The notes beneath the pieces are model-generated. The model saw only the letters and a program-made list of their open reading frames with translations. It was not told the DNA's origin and searched no databases. 64,000 nucleotides of DNA from JACPFV01 sp038043245 (GTDB taxonomy: Bacteria > Pseudomonadota > Gammaproteobacteria > Nevskiales > Nevskiaceae), in NCBI GenBank assembly GCA_038043245.1, contig JBBTCH010000010.1, positions 62,001 to 126,000 of the forward strand, read 5' to 3'. Of the stretch, positions 17,517 to 26,629 are shown one piece after another (positions within the stretch are counted from its first letter, which is position 1; each line of letters starts with the position of its first letter). The position numbers and the translations under genes are program-made.

Positions 17517-18673
17517 GGCGGCGGCGCCCGGCCGCGCGCGGAGGCGCCGAGCCCGAGCAGGCGCGCGAGGAAGCGCAGCGGCGCAGTGAGGCGCCAGGAC
17601 GCGCTGCGGCGCACGCGCCCGGCATCCTCCTTCAGGCCCATGATCGCCGCGTGGTTCGCGCGCAGCTGCGCGAGGTGGAACGGATCCAGCCGCCCGGCGA
17701 GCGCGACCAGTTCCGGGTAGCCGAAGTCGTGGCGCTCCTTGAGCTCGGCCGCCACCGCTTCGTCCGCCATGAGCCGGTACAGGGTCGTCAGGGCGAAGTG
17801 GGCGTGATACGGCTCGCCGTGATCGAGCGCCCACTGCGCAAGCAGGAACGGCAGGCGGTTGTCCTGCGGTTGCGCCCGATGCCGCGCTTCGGGGAAAGCG
17901 GCGAAGAACAGGCCCTCGTCGCGGATCGACAGGAAGCGATCGAGGATCAGTCCGATCTCGTTGCGCGCGCGGATCTCAGTCGTTGGTGTCTGCGCGCTCT
18001 GGTTGGCTTCACGCGCAAGGATGCGGAAACGGGTGAGGGGCTCGTCGAGGACGTGGATCTCGTGCGCCAGGCACAGGCGCACCCACAGGTCGAAGTCCGG
18101 CATCTGGCCGAGGCGCCGGTCGTATAGGCCGGCCTCGATCATCGCCGCGCGCCGCACCAGCGCGCTCGGATGGCACAGGCAGTTGCCTTGCGTGAAGAAC
18201 TGGCGCAGCCATTCGTGCCGCGGCCGGTTCGGCGCATCGAAGCGGCCCTGATAGTAGTGCGCGGGGTCGGCGAACGGCGCGCCGCGCTCGTCGACCAGCG
18301 CCACGCGCGTGAACACGGCGGCGACCTCGGGGCGGGCGTCGAGCACGGCCACCTGCCGGGCCAGCTTGTGCGGCAGCCAGGCGTCGTCCGAGTGGTGGAT
18401 CGCCACGTATTCGCCCGCGGCCCGCTCGCGGATCGTGCCGTTGAAGCCGTCGGCGCCGCGCAGGCGCGTCGCGTTGCGTACGGCGCGGATGCGCGGGTCG
18501 GAGAAGCCCTGAATGACCGCCCACGAATCGTCGTCCGAGCAGTCGTCGATGATGAAGAGCTCGAAATCGCGGAAGGTCTGGTCGAGGACGCTCTGGATCG
18601 CTTCGGCGACGAAGCGCGCATGATTGAGCGATGACAGCAATACCGTAACCCGCGGATTCTTCACCGGACGCAT
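17513..18673 (-). CDS. Family 2 glycosyltransferase
   Basis: 386 residues from ATG 18673; the open frame continues to 18910 but without homology. GT-A fold: RVTVLLSSLNHARFVAEAIQ, DFELFIIDDCSDDDSW and AIHHSDDAWLPHKLARQ (DxD-like), then RQFFTQGNCLCHPSALVRR and MPDFDLWVRLC. The C-terminus has the tail RRSASWRLTAPLRFLARLLG. It runs opposite to its neighbours: convergent with the PhyH gene, whose stop codon it overlaps, and divergent from the DegT-like gene at 18795, leaving about 120 bp that should hold both promoters. Confidence 0.87.
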   Translation of the reverse strand: MRPVKNPRVTVLLSSLNHARFVAEAIQSVLDQTFRDFELFIIDDCSDDDSWAVIQGFSDPRIRAVRNATRLRGADGFNGTIRERAAGEYVAIHHSDDAWLPHKLARQVAVLDARPEVAAVFTRVALVDERGAPFADPAHYYQGRFDAPNRPRHEWLRQFFTQGNCLCHPSALVRRAAMIEAGLYDRRLGQMPDFDLWVRLCLAHEIHVLDEPLTRFRILAREANQSAQTPTTEIRARNEIGLILDRFLSIRDEGLFFAAFPEARHRAQPQDNRLPFLLAQWALDHGEPYHAHFALTTLYRLMADEAVAAELKERHDFGYPELVALAGRLDPFHLAQLRANHAAIMGLKEDAGRVRRSASWRLTAPLRFLARLLGLGASARGRAPPP

Positions 18674-18794
18674 CCACGCATTGGCCAAGATGGCGTTCCA
18701 TTCTAGCGAACGGCCGGCGTCGCTGATCCTGTTGGCAGCAAGCGCTTGTCGGTTGCCATCCAGATGAGATTGAATACGCTGAAATGGCTGCTTC

Positions 18795-19733
18795 ATGATC
18801 CAGCGCAACGCCACCGATTCCTCGCGCTTTGCACGCCGATGGATTTTCACCCGCTCGGCGCGTACGGCCTGGGAGTTGATCCTGCGCGCCGCGACCTTTT
18901 CTCCGGGCACTTCTGTGCTGCTGCCGGCCTATATCGGGGTTTCCGATCGCGAAGGTTCCGGCGTGTTCGACCCGGTTGTGCGCACGCAGACCCCGTTCAC
19001 TTTCTATCCGGTGGATGAGCGTCTCCACTTGAATCTTGACGATATCGCCGCCCGGCTCCGGACCGGCCTGCATCCCATGCTCCTCGCCGTGCACTGGTTT
19101 GGCCTCCAGCACGTCGATATGACGGCGCTCAGATCACTTTGCGCGGAATACGACGTGTGGCTTGTCGAGGATTGCGCGCATGTGCCCGGTCCCGGCTCCG
19201 GGACCACCGGCCCCGGCAGCTTCGGTGCTGCCGCCTTCCATTCCCTGCACAAGATCATCGCCGTTCCCGACGGCGGTGCGTTGCGCATCAACGACCCGCG
19301 GCTTGCCACGGCCGCGCCGCAGCCGCACGAACAGTGTTCTGGATTTGCGCTTGAGCAACTGCTCCGCACCGACATGGATGCCGTAGCAGCGACGCGGCGT
19401 GCGAACTATTCCTGGCTGACGCGGCGGCTCGCAGCGACCCCCGGGATAGAGGTGCTTTATCCGTCCATCGGTGATGCGGTGCCGCACGACTTCCCAATTC
19501 GGATTCTCGGGGGAATACGCGAGAAACTGTACTTCGCACTGATGGACCAAAGGCTCCCGACCGTCGCGCTCTACTACCGCCTGGTTCCGGAAATTGCCCG
19601 GGAGGAGTTTCCAGCCAGCCACGCGCTTTCTGCGAGCATCCTGAACCTGCCCGTTCACCAGGACACTTCGGAGCGCGACCTCGGAGTATTGTGCGATGCC
19701 ATGGAAGCCGTCCTGCCCACATTGCGTCTATGA
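18795..19733 (+). CDS. DegT/DnrJ-like PLP-fold protein, first of a tandem pair
   Basis: 312 residues, shorter than the roughly 370 usual for sugar aminotransferases of this family. Recognisable PLP-site elements are VEDCAHVPG (Asp contacting the pyridine nitrogen) and FHSLHKIIAVPDGGAL (Schiff-base Lys). The N-terminal substrate-binding stretch (TSVLLPAYIGVSD) is divergent. It overlaps the next, related gene by ATGA, so the pair is probably made in equal amounts and may form a heterodimer (inference). Likely role: amino-sugar formation or a non-catalytic partner in the glycan pathway. Confidence 0.65.
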   Translation: MIQRNATDSSRFARRWIFTRSARTAWELILRAATFSPGTSVLLPAYIGVSDREGSGVFDPVVRTQTPFTFYPVDERLHLNLDDIAARLRTGLHPMLLAVHWFGLQHVDMTALRSLCAEYDVWLVEDCAHVPGPGSGTTGPGSFGAAAFHSLHKIIAVPDGGALRINDPRLATAAPQPHEQCSGFALEQLLRTDMDAVAATRRANYSWLTRRLAATPGIEVLYPSIGDAVPHDFPIRILGGIREKLYFALMDQRLPTVALYYRLVPEIAREEFPASHALSASILNLPVHQDTSERDLGVLCDAMEAVLPTLRL

Positions 19734-20680
19734 AACCGATTGGCGGCTTCTTCGAACTGGAAATTCCGCATCGGGGCAACGATCCGCACCCGCAGGCGAT
19801 CGGCCTGAGTACCGGCCGCGCCTGCCTCATGGTGATGCTTGCCCGGCTCAAGCCCAGCCTCGTGTACGTACCGTATTACACGTGTGATGCGACGCTCGAA
19901 CCGTTTCGCCGCCTGGGGGTCACGACTCGCTTTTATGCCCTCGGTGAGGATCTCGCGCCGGCGTCCGTTGCGTTGGGATCCGGCGAATACATCCTGTGGA
20001 CCGACTATTTCGGCGTTTGCGGTCCAATCACGGAACGCCTCAAGCGTCACTATGGCGCGCAGCTCCTGATCGATGACACCCACGCTTTCTACCGGCAAGG
20101 GCACGTTGGCCATTGGTCTTTCAACTCGGCGCGAAAATTCTTCGGCGTCCCCGACGGGGCCTTCCTCTACGCGCCGGTGGCGTTGGACGTGACGGCTGAC
20201 CGCTTTGCGCAGGCCTCACTGCTGCACGGTACGCTGCGCCTGCTGGGGCGTCAGGCCGAGGGATTTGCTGCCTATCAAGCCTATGAGAAGTCGCTCAATT
20301 GCGAAGTGCGACGGATCAGTCTCGTAAGCGAGCGTCTGCTGCGCGTTGTCGATTACGAAGCCGCACTGCGGGCGCGCGTGCGGAATTTCGAATTCCTCAG
20401 CGAGCGACTGGGCTCACGCAACACGCTAGCCTTGGAGCCCGCTCCTCAAGCTGTTCCATTCTGCTATCCGTACCTCCCGGTGCGACCCGTGGATCGACCA
20501 GCGCTGTATGCGAAGGAATTGTTCGTGCCGACTCTGTGGCCAGAGGTGCTGCGGCGGGAAGCTGAAGGCTTTGGGTTCGAGAAGCGTCTGAGCACGGAGT
20601 TGCTGCCACTCCCTGTGGACCACCGCTACACGCCCGAGGACCTGCAGGTGCTGGCGGATTACCTGGTGGGGGTGTCTTGA
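19730..20680 (+). CDS. DegT/DnrJ-like PLP-fold protein, second of a tandem pair
   Basis: 316 residues from ATG 19730. It aligns in outline with the previous protein: SLVYVPYYTCDATLEPFRRL, LLIDDTHAFYRQG (PLP Asp) and FNSARKFFGVPDGAFLY (probable Schiff-base Lys in SARKFFGVPDGA, matching SLHKIIAVPDGG of the partner). Both keep the Asp and Lys, so neither is an obvious dead copy. It overlaps the methyltransferase gene downstream by TTGA. The substrate is unknown. Confidence 0.63.
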   Translation: MKPIGGFFELEIPHRGNDPHPQAIGLSTGRACLMVMLARLKPSLVYVPYYTCDATLEPFRRLGVTTRFYALGEDLAPASVALGSGEYILWTDYFGVCGPITERLKRHYGAQLLIDDTHAFYRQGHVGHWSFNSARKFFGVPDGAFLYAPVALDVTADRFAQASLLHGTLRLLGRQAEGFAAYQAYEKSLNCEVRRISLVSERLLRVVDYEAALRARVRNFEFLSERLGSRNTLALEPAPQAVPFCYPYLPVRPVDRPALYAKELFVPTLWPEVLRREAEGFGFEKRLSTELLPLPVDHRYTPEDLQVLADYLVGVS

Positions 20681-21369
20681 GCGACGATCGCTGGCTGGAG
20701 TTTTGGCGGCGCCACGGACGTGAGTCGCAGGCCACTGACGTCCAAAGCCAGGTGCTGCGCACCTCCAATAAGGTGCCGATTTCGAACGAGCAATGGCAGC
20801 TGACTCTGGCCGAAATCGATCGGCGCTTTCCGGTGGGATCGGAGGACGATCTTCTGGACTTGTGCTGCGGCAACGGCTTGCTGACGGCTCACTTCGCGCC
20901 GGTCTGCCGCAGAGTCGTCGCACTCGACATCTCTCCAGACCTGCTTGCAACGCTGGCGGCTCGCGGATTCCAGAACGTAAGCACTCAGTGCATGGACTTG
21001 CGTGACGCTGATTTTCCGGAAGGGATGTTTTCGCGCATTCTGATCTACGCGGGACTCCAGTACATTGACCACGCCGAAGCTGTAGTCCTGCTGCGCAAGG
21101 CTTGCCGCTGGCTCAGGCCGGGAGGGGTGCTGTTCGCTGGCGACATTCCGGATCGCTTGCGTCTGTGGTCGTTCTACAACACGCCAGAGCGACGGAAGCT
21201 CTACTTCGACAATCTCGTCGCAGGGCGCGATGTAGTCGGGACCTGGTTTGACGCCCACTGGCTCGAGTACCTGAGCTTGTCCGCCGGCTTTGCCAGCGCG
21301 GAGCGCATCGACCAACATCCAAACCTGATCTATGCGCACTTCCGCTTCGACCTGATCGCCCGGCGATGA
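20677..21369 (+). CDS. Class I SAM-dependent methyltransferase
   Basis: 230 residues, starting at TTG 20677 inside the previous stop (TTGA). The SAM-binding motif I is DLLDLCCGNGLLTAHF, followed by VVALDISPDLL (acidic end of beta 2) and LRKACRWLRPGGVLFAGDIP (motif III). It is coupled to the sulfotransferase downstream (ATGA). Probably methylates a sugar or glycan intermediate in the cytoplasm; the acceptor is not predictable. Confidence 0.8.
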   Translation: MSDDRWLEFWRRHGRESQATDVQSQVLRTSNKVPISNEQWQLTLAEIDRRFPVGSEDDLLDLCCGNGLLTAHFAPVCRRVVALDISPDLLATLAARGFQNVSTQCMDLRDADFPEGMFSRILIYAGLQYIDHAEAVVLLRKACRWLRPGGVLFAGDIPDRLRLWSFYNTPERRKLYFDNLVAGRDVVGTWFDAHWLEYLSLSAGFASAERIDQHPNLIYAHFRFDLIARR

Positions 21370-22178
21370 TACTGCCCGAGAAATCAGTTTATCTGGCAGG
21401 CGTGGCTCGCAGTGGGACCAGCTGGCTGGGACAGGTATTCAACAGTGCGCCCGAGGTCGTGTTCAGGTTCCAGCCGTTCTTTGCCTACGAATTCAAGGGT
21501 CGGATCAGCGAGGACAGCACCGGCGAAGAGTACGAGCGCCTGCTCGCCGACATGGCGCAGGCGGCGACGCCCTTCCTGACCCAGAGCGAAAAGCAGGCTA
21601 GCGGCGAGTACCCTCGCTTCGCGAAGAATCCGGCGGCGAGCACGCTTGTGTTCAAAGAGAATCGGTACCAGAGCCTGCTCGCGCCGATGCTGCGCCGAGT
21701 GCCCGCGCTCAAAGGCGTCGGCATCGTTCGCCATCCCTGTGCCGTGCTCAATAGTTGGCGCAAACATCCAAAGGAATTCCCCCCCGGCAGTGATATCCGC
21801 GCCGAATGGCGCTTCGGCAACTGCAAGAACAGGGGCAGCGAGGACTACTTCGGTTATTACAAGTGGAAAGAAGTCGCCCACCTCTACCTGGACCTGCAGG
21901 ACCAGGACTCAAGGCGCTTCAGGTGCGTTCGCTACGAGGAGTTGGTGCGAGCCCCGCTGATCGAGATTCCGAAGCTCTTCGAGTTTGTCGGGGTGAGCTA
22001 CGGCGAGCAAACGCACCGCTTCCTCATCGATAGCGGCAAAACCCATTCCGACAGCTACTACGCCGTGTACAAGGACAGCAGCGTCGCAGACCAGTGGCGC
22101 ACCGAACTTGACTCCATGATCGTCGCCGAAGTGCTCGCCGACCTCCGAGGCACGCGCCTCGAAGTTTTCGTTGCATGA
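21366..22178 (+). CDS. Sulfotransferase family protein
   Basis: 270 residues. The PAPS 5'-phosphosulfate loop is GVARSGTSWL (residues 12-21) and the 3'-phosphate site is VRHPCAVLNSWRK (Arg122, Ser130). Both are intact. No signal peptide or membrane anchor, so it should act in the cytoplasm on a lipid-linked sugar or small molecule. In this setting it points to a sulfated surface glycan (inference). It ends 36 bp before the convergent WbqC gene; a CCCCGC/GCGGGG pair (22181-22214) separates them. Confidence 0.83.
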   Translation: MILPEKSVYLAGVARSGTSWLGQVFNSAPEVVFRFQPFFAYEFKGRISEDSTGEEYERLLADMAQAATPFLTQSEKQASGEYPRFAKNPAASTLVFKENRYQSLLAPMLRRVPALKGVGIVRHPCAVLNSWRKHPKEFPPGSDIRAEWRFGNCKNRGSEDYFGYYKWKEVAHLYLDLQDQDSRRFRCVRYEELVRAPLIEIPKLFEFVGVSYGEQTHRFLIDSGKTHSDSYYAVYKDSSVADQWRTELDSMIVAEVLADLRGTRLEVFVA

Positions 22179-22214
22179 CTCCCCGCGGGCTCCGCTGCTC
22201 CGCTCGTAGCGGGG

Positions 22215-22922
22215 TCAGGCTGCCGTAGCGTTGCGCATGTGGGCCAGCACGTCCTCTGGCGCATTCCACATGAGCACATCGATGATCGAGAGATCGGGTT
22301 GGAAGTCGAGGCCGCGGCAGCCGTAGGTCATCGACGGAAGCCTTGAGATGGTCAGGTGGATTCCAGCGTCGGCGAAAGCGGTCGGATCGAACAGTTCTTG
22401 TCCGCCGGGCGGGTTGACGTACTCCGATGCACCAAGTTGCCGAGCGATCTGTAAGGCCCATTCTCCTGGAGCCCGGATCGGCGGCAGCGTGCAATCCGCT
22501 TCCGAAAAGAAAGCATAGTTGAAGGGGATGCCCAGGTACGCGCAGATCCGAGCGAGAAGTTTCGCGTTCAACCGGGAGAGGCGGTCCTCCGGGTCGGAAA
22601 GACCCTCCTCGACCAATCGTGAGACCGCTCGGTAGTGGGGCGCGCGTTTCTTGTAGTGGGCGAGTTGCCCCACGATTCGCTGTCGCCACGGCAAGTCGTT
22701 GTTGGTCCGGACATCCTTGATGGGAGTGTGGAGGGGATGCTTGCGCACGGGAGCAATTATGTATTGCCAGCCCTGTACCGGATGGAGAATGCGGTTGCGA
22801 TTGATCCAGCCATGGCGGATGTACTGCACCGTGTCGAACACGATCCAATGGTCCGTCCGACGAATGAGTTCGAAATAGCCCAGGTAAGGAAAAAAATACG
22901 GCTGCATGATCCCAAGCTTCAC
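22215..22922 (-). CDS. WbqC-like family protein
   Basis: 235 residues with the characteristic family start MKLGIMQPYFFPYLGYFELI and later HGWINRNRILHP, FFSEAD and LDFQPDLSIIDVLMWN. WbqC-like proteins occur in many O-antigen clusters beside DegT aminotransferases and methyltransferases; their reaction is poorly established, though an acyl- or glycine-transfer role on amino sugars has been suggested. It lies 13 bp downstream of the aminotransferase gene on the same strand, in line with a joint function. Confidence 0.85.
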   Translation of the reverse strand: MKLGIMQPYFFPYLGYFELIRRTDHWIVFDTVQYIRHGWINRNRILHPVQGWQYIIAPVRKHPLHTPIKDVRTNNDLPWRQRIVGQLAHYKKRAPHYRAVSRLVEEGLSDPEDRLSRLNAKLLARICAYLGIPFNYAFFSEADCTLPPIRAPGEWALQIARQLGASEYVNPPGGQELFDPTAFADAGIHLTISRLPSMTYGCRGLDFQPDLSIIDVLMWNAPEDVLAHMRNATAA

Positions 22923-22935
22923 GGTGTGCGAATCT

Positions 22936-24012
22936 CTAGGTAAGCACGCTGCGAAGAATGGCTGCGATCTGCTGCTGGCTTGTCGCCTTAAGTTCGTGGG
23001 ACATCGGCAGACACATCACGCGCGCGGCGGCGTCCTCGGCGACGGGGCAGCGCTCGCCATTCCGGTAGGGCAGGCGGTTGAGCGGCGGATGGAAGTAACG
23101 CCGTGGCACGATGCCGGCGGCGGCGAACTTGTCGAGCGCCTTCAGCAGCGTCGCCTCCGACGGCAGGAGGACGGGATAGTAGGCGCCGTTGTGGCGCACC
23201 GTGCGCGGATGCGGCTGTGGCCGCGTGCACGCCGCGCCCTCGAGCAGCATGTCGTAGCGCGCGGCAAGTTGCCGGCGCTGCGCGATGATCTCCTCGATCC
23301 GCGGCAGCATGCAGAGGCCCATGGCGGCGTGCAGTTCGGAGCCCTTCGCATTGATGCCGACGCCATGGTGCTCATCGCCGACGTGACCGAACGCGCGGCG
23401 CAAACGCAACTGGCGCGCCCAGTCGTCGCTCGCCGTCACAATGGCTCCGCCCTCGACGGTGTGAAACAGCTTGGTGGCGTGGAAGCTCAGCACCGACATG
23501 TCGCCCCACGCCGCGACGGCGCCGTCCTCGAGTCGCGTGCCGAAGGCGTGCGCCGCGTCGTAGATCAGGCGGAGCCCGCGCCGCGCTGCGATTGCGCCGA
23601 GTGCTTCCACGTCACAGGCGTGACCGTAGACGTGCACCGCGAGGATTGCGTCGGTCTCGCCATCAACGGCGGCCTCGACTCGCTCGGGGTCGAGGCAGAG
23701 CGTGTGCGGGTCGATGTCGACGAAAACCGGCGTGCAGTGCTCCCATAGCAGGGCGCCCGTCGTGGCGACGTAGGAGAACGGCGTCGTGATGACCTTGCGT
23801 TTGACGCCCATGGCGCTGATGGCGAGTTGCAACCCCAAGGTTCCGTTGGCGACGTACACGACGTGCCGGACGCCGAGGTACTCGGCCAGTCGCACCTCGA
23901 GCTCCCGCACCAGCGGCCCGTTGTTCGTGACCTGGCCCGACTGCCACACCCGCTCCAGTTGGGCGACGTACTCGGCGAGCGGCGGCAGCAGTGTCTTGGT
24001 GACGTTGATCAT
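22936..24012 (-). CDS. DegT/DnrJ/EryC1/StrS sugar aminotransferase
   Basis: 358 residues, full length. Start VTKTLLPPLAEYVAQLERVW, then VVYVANGTLGLQLAI, TTPFSYVATTGALLW, YDAAHAFGTRLEDG (PLP Asp) and SFHATKLFHTVEGGAIV (Schiff-base Lys). The pattern matches PLP enzymes that aminate nucleotide-linked 4-keto (VioA-like) or 3-keto (FdtB-like) 6-deoxyhexoses. The rfb operon in the window makes dTDP-4-keto-6-deoxyglucose, a plausible substrate for such an enzyme. The start overlaps the stop of the methyltransferase upstream (ATGA). Confidence 0.9.
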   Translation of the reverse strand: MINVTKTLLPPLAEYVAQLERVWQSGQVTNNGPLVRELEVRLAEYLGVRHVVYVANGTLGLQLAISAMGVKRKVITTPFSYVATTGALLWEHCTPVFVDIDPHTLCLDPERVEAAVDGETDAILAVHVYGHACDVEALGAIAARRGLRLIYDAAHAFGTRLEDGAVAAWGDMSVLSFHATKLFHTVEGGAIVTASDDWARQLRLRRAFGHVGDEHHGVGINAKGSELHAAMGLCMLPRIEEIIAQRRQLAARYDMLLEGAACTRPQPHPRTVRHNGAYYPVLLPSEATLLKALDKFAAAGIVPRRYFHPPLNRLPYRNGERCPVAEDAAARVMCLPMSHELKATSQQQIAAILRSVLT

Positions 24013-24788
24013 GGACTCACGACGTACAGGACGCTGCCGGGTGTGATGCCGCAGCGCTCGAAAGTGGCTCTGCCGAAATGCGTCGCCCCCAGCTGCCGCA
24101 CCTGGAAGCCCGCGGTGGCCAGGCGCTGCAGGAAGTCTAGCTTGGCGTACAGCCGGACGTGGTCACCCTGGCCAAACAACCGCCAGCGATCGGCCTCGCT
24201 GAGGGCGGACGGATCCTCGACCGACCGTTCGAAGTGCGTCATCAGCGGCACCAGGATGATGCCCCAGCCCCCGGGGCGCAGGATGCGGCGCAGCTCGCGC
24301 AATGCGGCCGCGTCGTCGGGCACGTGCTCCAGCACATGCGAGCAAATGAAGGCGTCGCAGTTGGCATCGGGATACGCGGCCATCGCGGTGATGTCCACGC
24401 GGTCGTCCACGCCCTCCATCAGCAAGTCGGCCGTGCGTACCTCGAATGCGCCGAGGCGTCGCAGGCGCGCGGCCAGTGCTGGCTCGGGGGCGAAGTGCAC
24501 GAGCCGGCCGCCGCGGACGAAGCCGGGCGCCGTCACGACCTCGTCGAGGTACAGCGCGGCCAGCCGCTCGCGGTCCGCGGCGCCGCAATGCGGGCAGCTG
24601 TATTCGACAAGGTTGATCGTCTCGCCGCGGCCGAAGTGCGCGTAACCGTGGCGCCGCGCCTCGCGCTCGAACTCCTCGGGGAGCTGAACGAAGCGCGTCA
24701 CCGGACGCTCGCATACCGGGCAGGCGCGGCGCGCGGCGGGCCTGCGGAACGATCGCAGCCGTGCGACGGCGGACCGCAGCGTCGGCAC
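24009..24788 (-). CDS. SAM-dependent methyltransferase with N-terminal zinc-binding cysteines
   Basis: 259 residues from GTG 24788. Two Cys pairs, CPVCERP near residue 23 and YSCPHCGAADRERL near residue 65, look like a zinc ribbon. The methyltransferase part lacks a classical glycine-rich motif I but has VHFAPEPALAARL, VRTADLL, FICSHVLEHVPDDAAALREL and LRPGGWGIILVP, typical of this group. It starts one base after the ABC transporter stop, and its own stop overlaps the aminotransferase start, so the four minus-strand genes 26547-22215 probably form one operon. Confidence 0.78.
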   Translation of the reverse strand: MPTLRSAVARLRSFRRPAARRACPVCERPVTRFVQLPEEFEREARRHGYAHFGRGETINLVEYSCPHCGAADRERLAALYLDEVVTAPGFVRGGRLVHFAPEPALAARLRRLGAFEVRTADLLMEGVDDRVDITAMAAYPDANCDAFICSHVLEHVPDDAAALRELRRILRPGGWGIILVPLMTHFERSVEDPSALSEADRWRLFGQGDHVRLYAKLDFLQRLATAGFQVRQLGATHFGRATFERCGITPGSVLYVVSP

Positions 24789-24789
24789 C

Positions 24790-26547
24790 TCAGGAAGCGG
24801 CCGACGCGATCGCGCCGGCGCCCCCCGGCGCCCGTTCCACGACGGTGAGACGGCCCTCCTTGACCTCGACGATGACGTCGCAGCTATCCAGCGTCGAACG
24901 ACGGTGCGCGATGATGAAAGTCGTCACCGATCCGCGCAGTGAAGCGACCGCTTGGACTACGGCTTTCTCGGTCTCGGTATCCAGCGCAGACGTCGCCTCG
25001 TCCAGCACGAGGAACTGGCGCTCGTGGTACAAGGCCCGCGCGATGGCGACCCGCTGGCGCTGGCCACCGGACAGCATCACGCCATAGTCGCCGATCATTG
25101 AATCCAGCCCCTGGGGCAGTTGCCGGATGACCTCGTCGAGCTGCGCCATTGAGGCGGCGCGAGCAACCTTGCCGCGATCGATGGCGGTCTCGGGCACGCC
25201 GAAGGCGATGTTGTGCAGCAGCGTGTCGTTGCTGAGGAAGACCGCCTGAGGCACGAAGCCGACGGTGTGCCACCACGACTCCGTACCGAGCCGGGCTGGG
25301 CTCCCGTTCACGAGCACTTCGCCGCCGGTGGGCTCGAGCAGACCCAGGATCAGGTCGCCCAGCGTGCTCTTGCCGGTGCCGGAACTGCCGACCACTCCGA
25401 CCGACTCGCCGCGGTTGATGCGCAGGGAGACCTGCTCGAGTACCGGGCGGTCAGCGGCGTATGCAAAGGAAACGCCGCGTAGTTCGAGCGACTCGAACGG
25501 TGTTGGTGTCCCCGCTTTGGCGCTGGCCCGGGCCGGCGGCAGCATGGGCAGCGATTGGAGTTCCTTGGCAAGCAGCCCGGTCACATGCCTGCCCGCGCGC
25601 AGCGCGGCGACATTGCCCAAGCTCATGGCAAACGCGGGCAGTAGGCGCAACCCCGCAAAGCCGAGCAAGCCGAGCTGCGACATCATCAGCGCGGAATCGA
25701 CGCCGCCGCTGGTGCGGTAGACCAGATAACCCAGCGCCAGCCCGATCAGGGTCAGTTCGCCGAGCACACGCGGCATACTGCCAATCACGGTCAGCTTGGC
25801 CTGCGCATCCGCCCCCTTGTGGAGCACGTCCTCGATGCCGGACAGGAAATGCGATTGCAGCTGGAACACGCGGACCTCACGCGGCGAATGCAGCGAGCGG
25901 CTCAGGTGCTGCCCGAGACTCGCCTGCAACTCGGACAAGCGTTTCGACTGCCGCTCGCTGGCGCGCCGCACCGACAAGTAATACATCACGGCGACGACTG
26001 TGAGCGTCAGCACCGTGATGCCAACGACGCGGTGGTCGATGATCATCAGGAAACCGAAGATCGCCGCCATGGTCATCAGGTCCAGCAGCAGTCGCAGCAG
26101 CGGCAGGGCCACCGAGCCGGCAAATGTGCCGGTATAGGCGCCGACCATGGTCAGCGCCCAGGCCACGGAACGGCTGGTGAACTGCTGGTACGGAGAGGTC
26201 AGATAGTGCCTGGCGAGTTTCCGGATCAGCGTCGTGCGGATGGCCTCGCTCAGTCGTGTCAGGCGCGCACTCACGTACAAGCTCAGCGCTCCGCGCAGCA
26301 GGAACGCGCCGATGACGGTATAGACGAGACTGTCGTAGGTCGGAAACCAGCGGGTGACGAGGCTGGCCGCCGGCTGGCTCGAGGCGAAGGCAAACGACCC
26401 GGTCAGCGTCGCGAAAAGGAACAGCGGCAGCAGGATCATGCAGACGAGGTCCATGGCGGCGGACGCGCTGCACAGCCCGAAGCCCGCCGCCAGCGAGCGA
26501 CCGCACCCGCGCAGGAGGTAAGCAACTTCGCGGGCGTATCGAATCAT
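24790..26547 (-). CDS. ABC transporter, fused permease/ATPase (PglK/MsbA-like flippase)
   Basis: 585 residues from ATG 26547; an upstream in-frame codon at 26586 would add 13. Six hydrophobic segments within residues 20-320 form the membrane domain. The nucleotide-binding domain is complete: Walker A GSSGTGKST (about 387-395), LSGGQ signature (492-496), Walker B FLVLDEATSA (about 512-521) and H-loop IIAHRRST. Half-transporters of this layout flip lipid A core or lipid-linked oligosaccharides (PglK/WlaB) across the inner membrane. It is the only obvious exporter gene in the glycan region that is intact. Confidence 0.9.
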   Translation of the reverse strand: MIRYAREVAYLLRGCGRSLAAGFGLCSASAAMDLVCMILLPLFLFATLTGSFAFASSQPAASLVTRWFPTYDSLVYTVIGAFLLRGALSLYVSARLTRLSEAIRTTLIRKLARHYLTSPYQQFTSRSVAWALTMVGAYTGTFAGSVALPLLRLLLDLMTMAAIFGFLMIIDHRVVGITVLTLTVVAVMYYLSVRRASERQSKRLSELQASLGQHLSRSLHSPREVRVFQLQSHFLSGIEDVLHKGADAQAKLTVIGSMPRVLGELTLIGLALGYLVYRTSGGVDSALMMSQLGLLGFAGLRLLPAFAMSLGNVAALRAGRHVTGLLAKELQSLPMLPPARASAKAGTPTPFESLELRGVSFAYAADRPVLEQVSLRINRGESVGVVGSSGTGKSTLGDLILGLLEPTGGEVLVNGSPARLGTESWWHTVGFVPQAVFLSNDTLLHNIAFGVPETAIDRGKVARAASMAQLDEVIRQLPQGLDSMIGDYGVMLSGGQRQRVAIARALYHERQFLVLDEATSALDTETEKAVVQAVASLRGSVTTFIIAHRRSTLDSCDVIVEVKEGRLTVVERAPGGAGAIASAAS

Positions 26548-26629
26548 GGCGTGGTCGGCTCGATAAGGAACTATAGCCGGAGACACGCAATCTGCACGCG
26601 GCGGGAGCGGTGCGGCTCAATGCGCGCCC

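Noticed and set aside
14858..17834. Two long minus-strand frames opposite the GT4, GT8-like and PhyH genes
   Set aside because: Caused by the extreme GC content of this block; the plus-strand genes show catalytic motifs and overlapping starts and stops.
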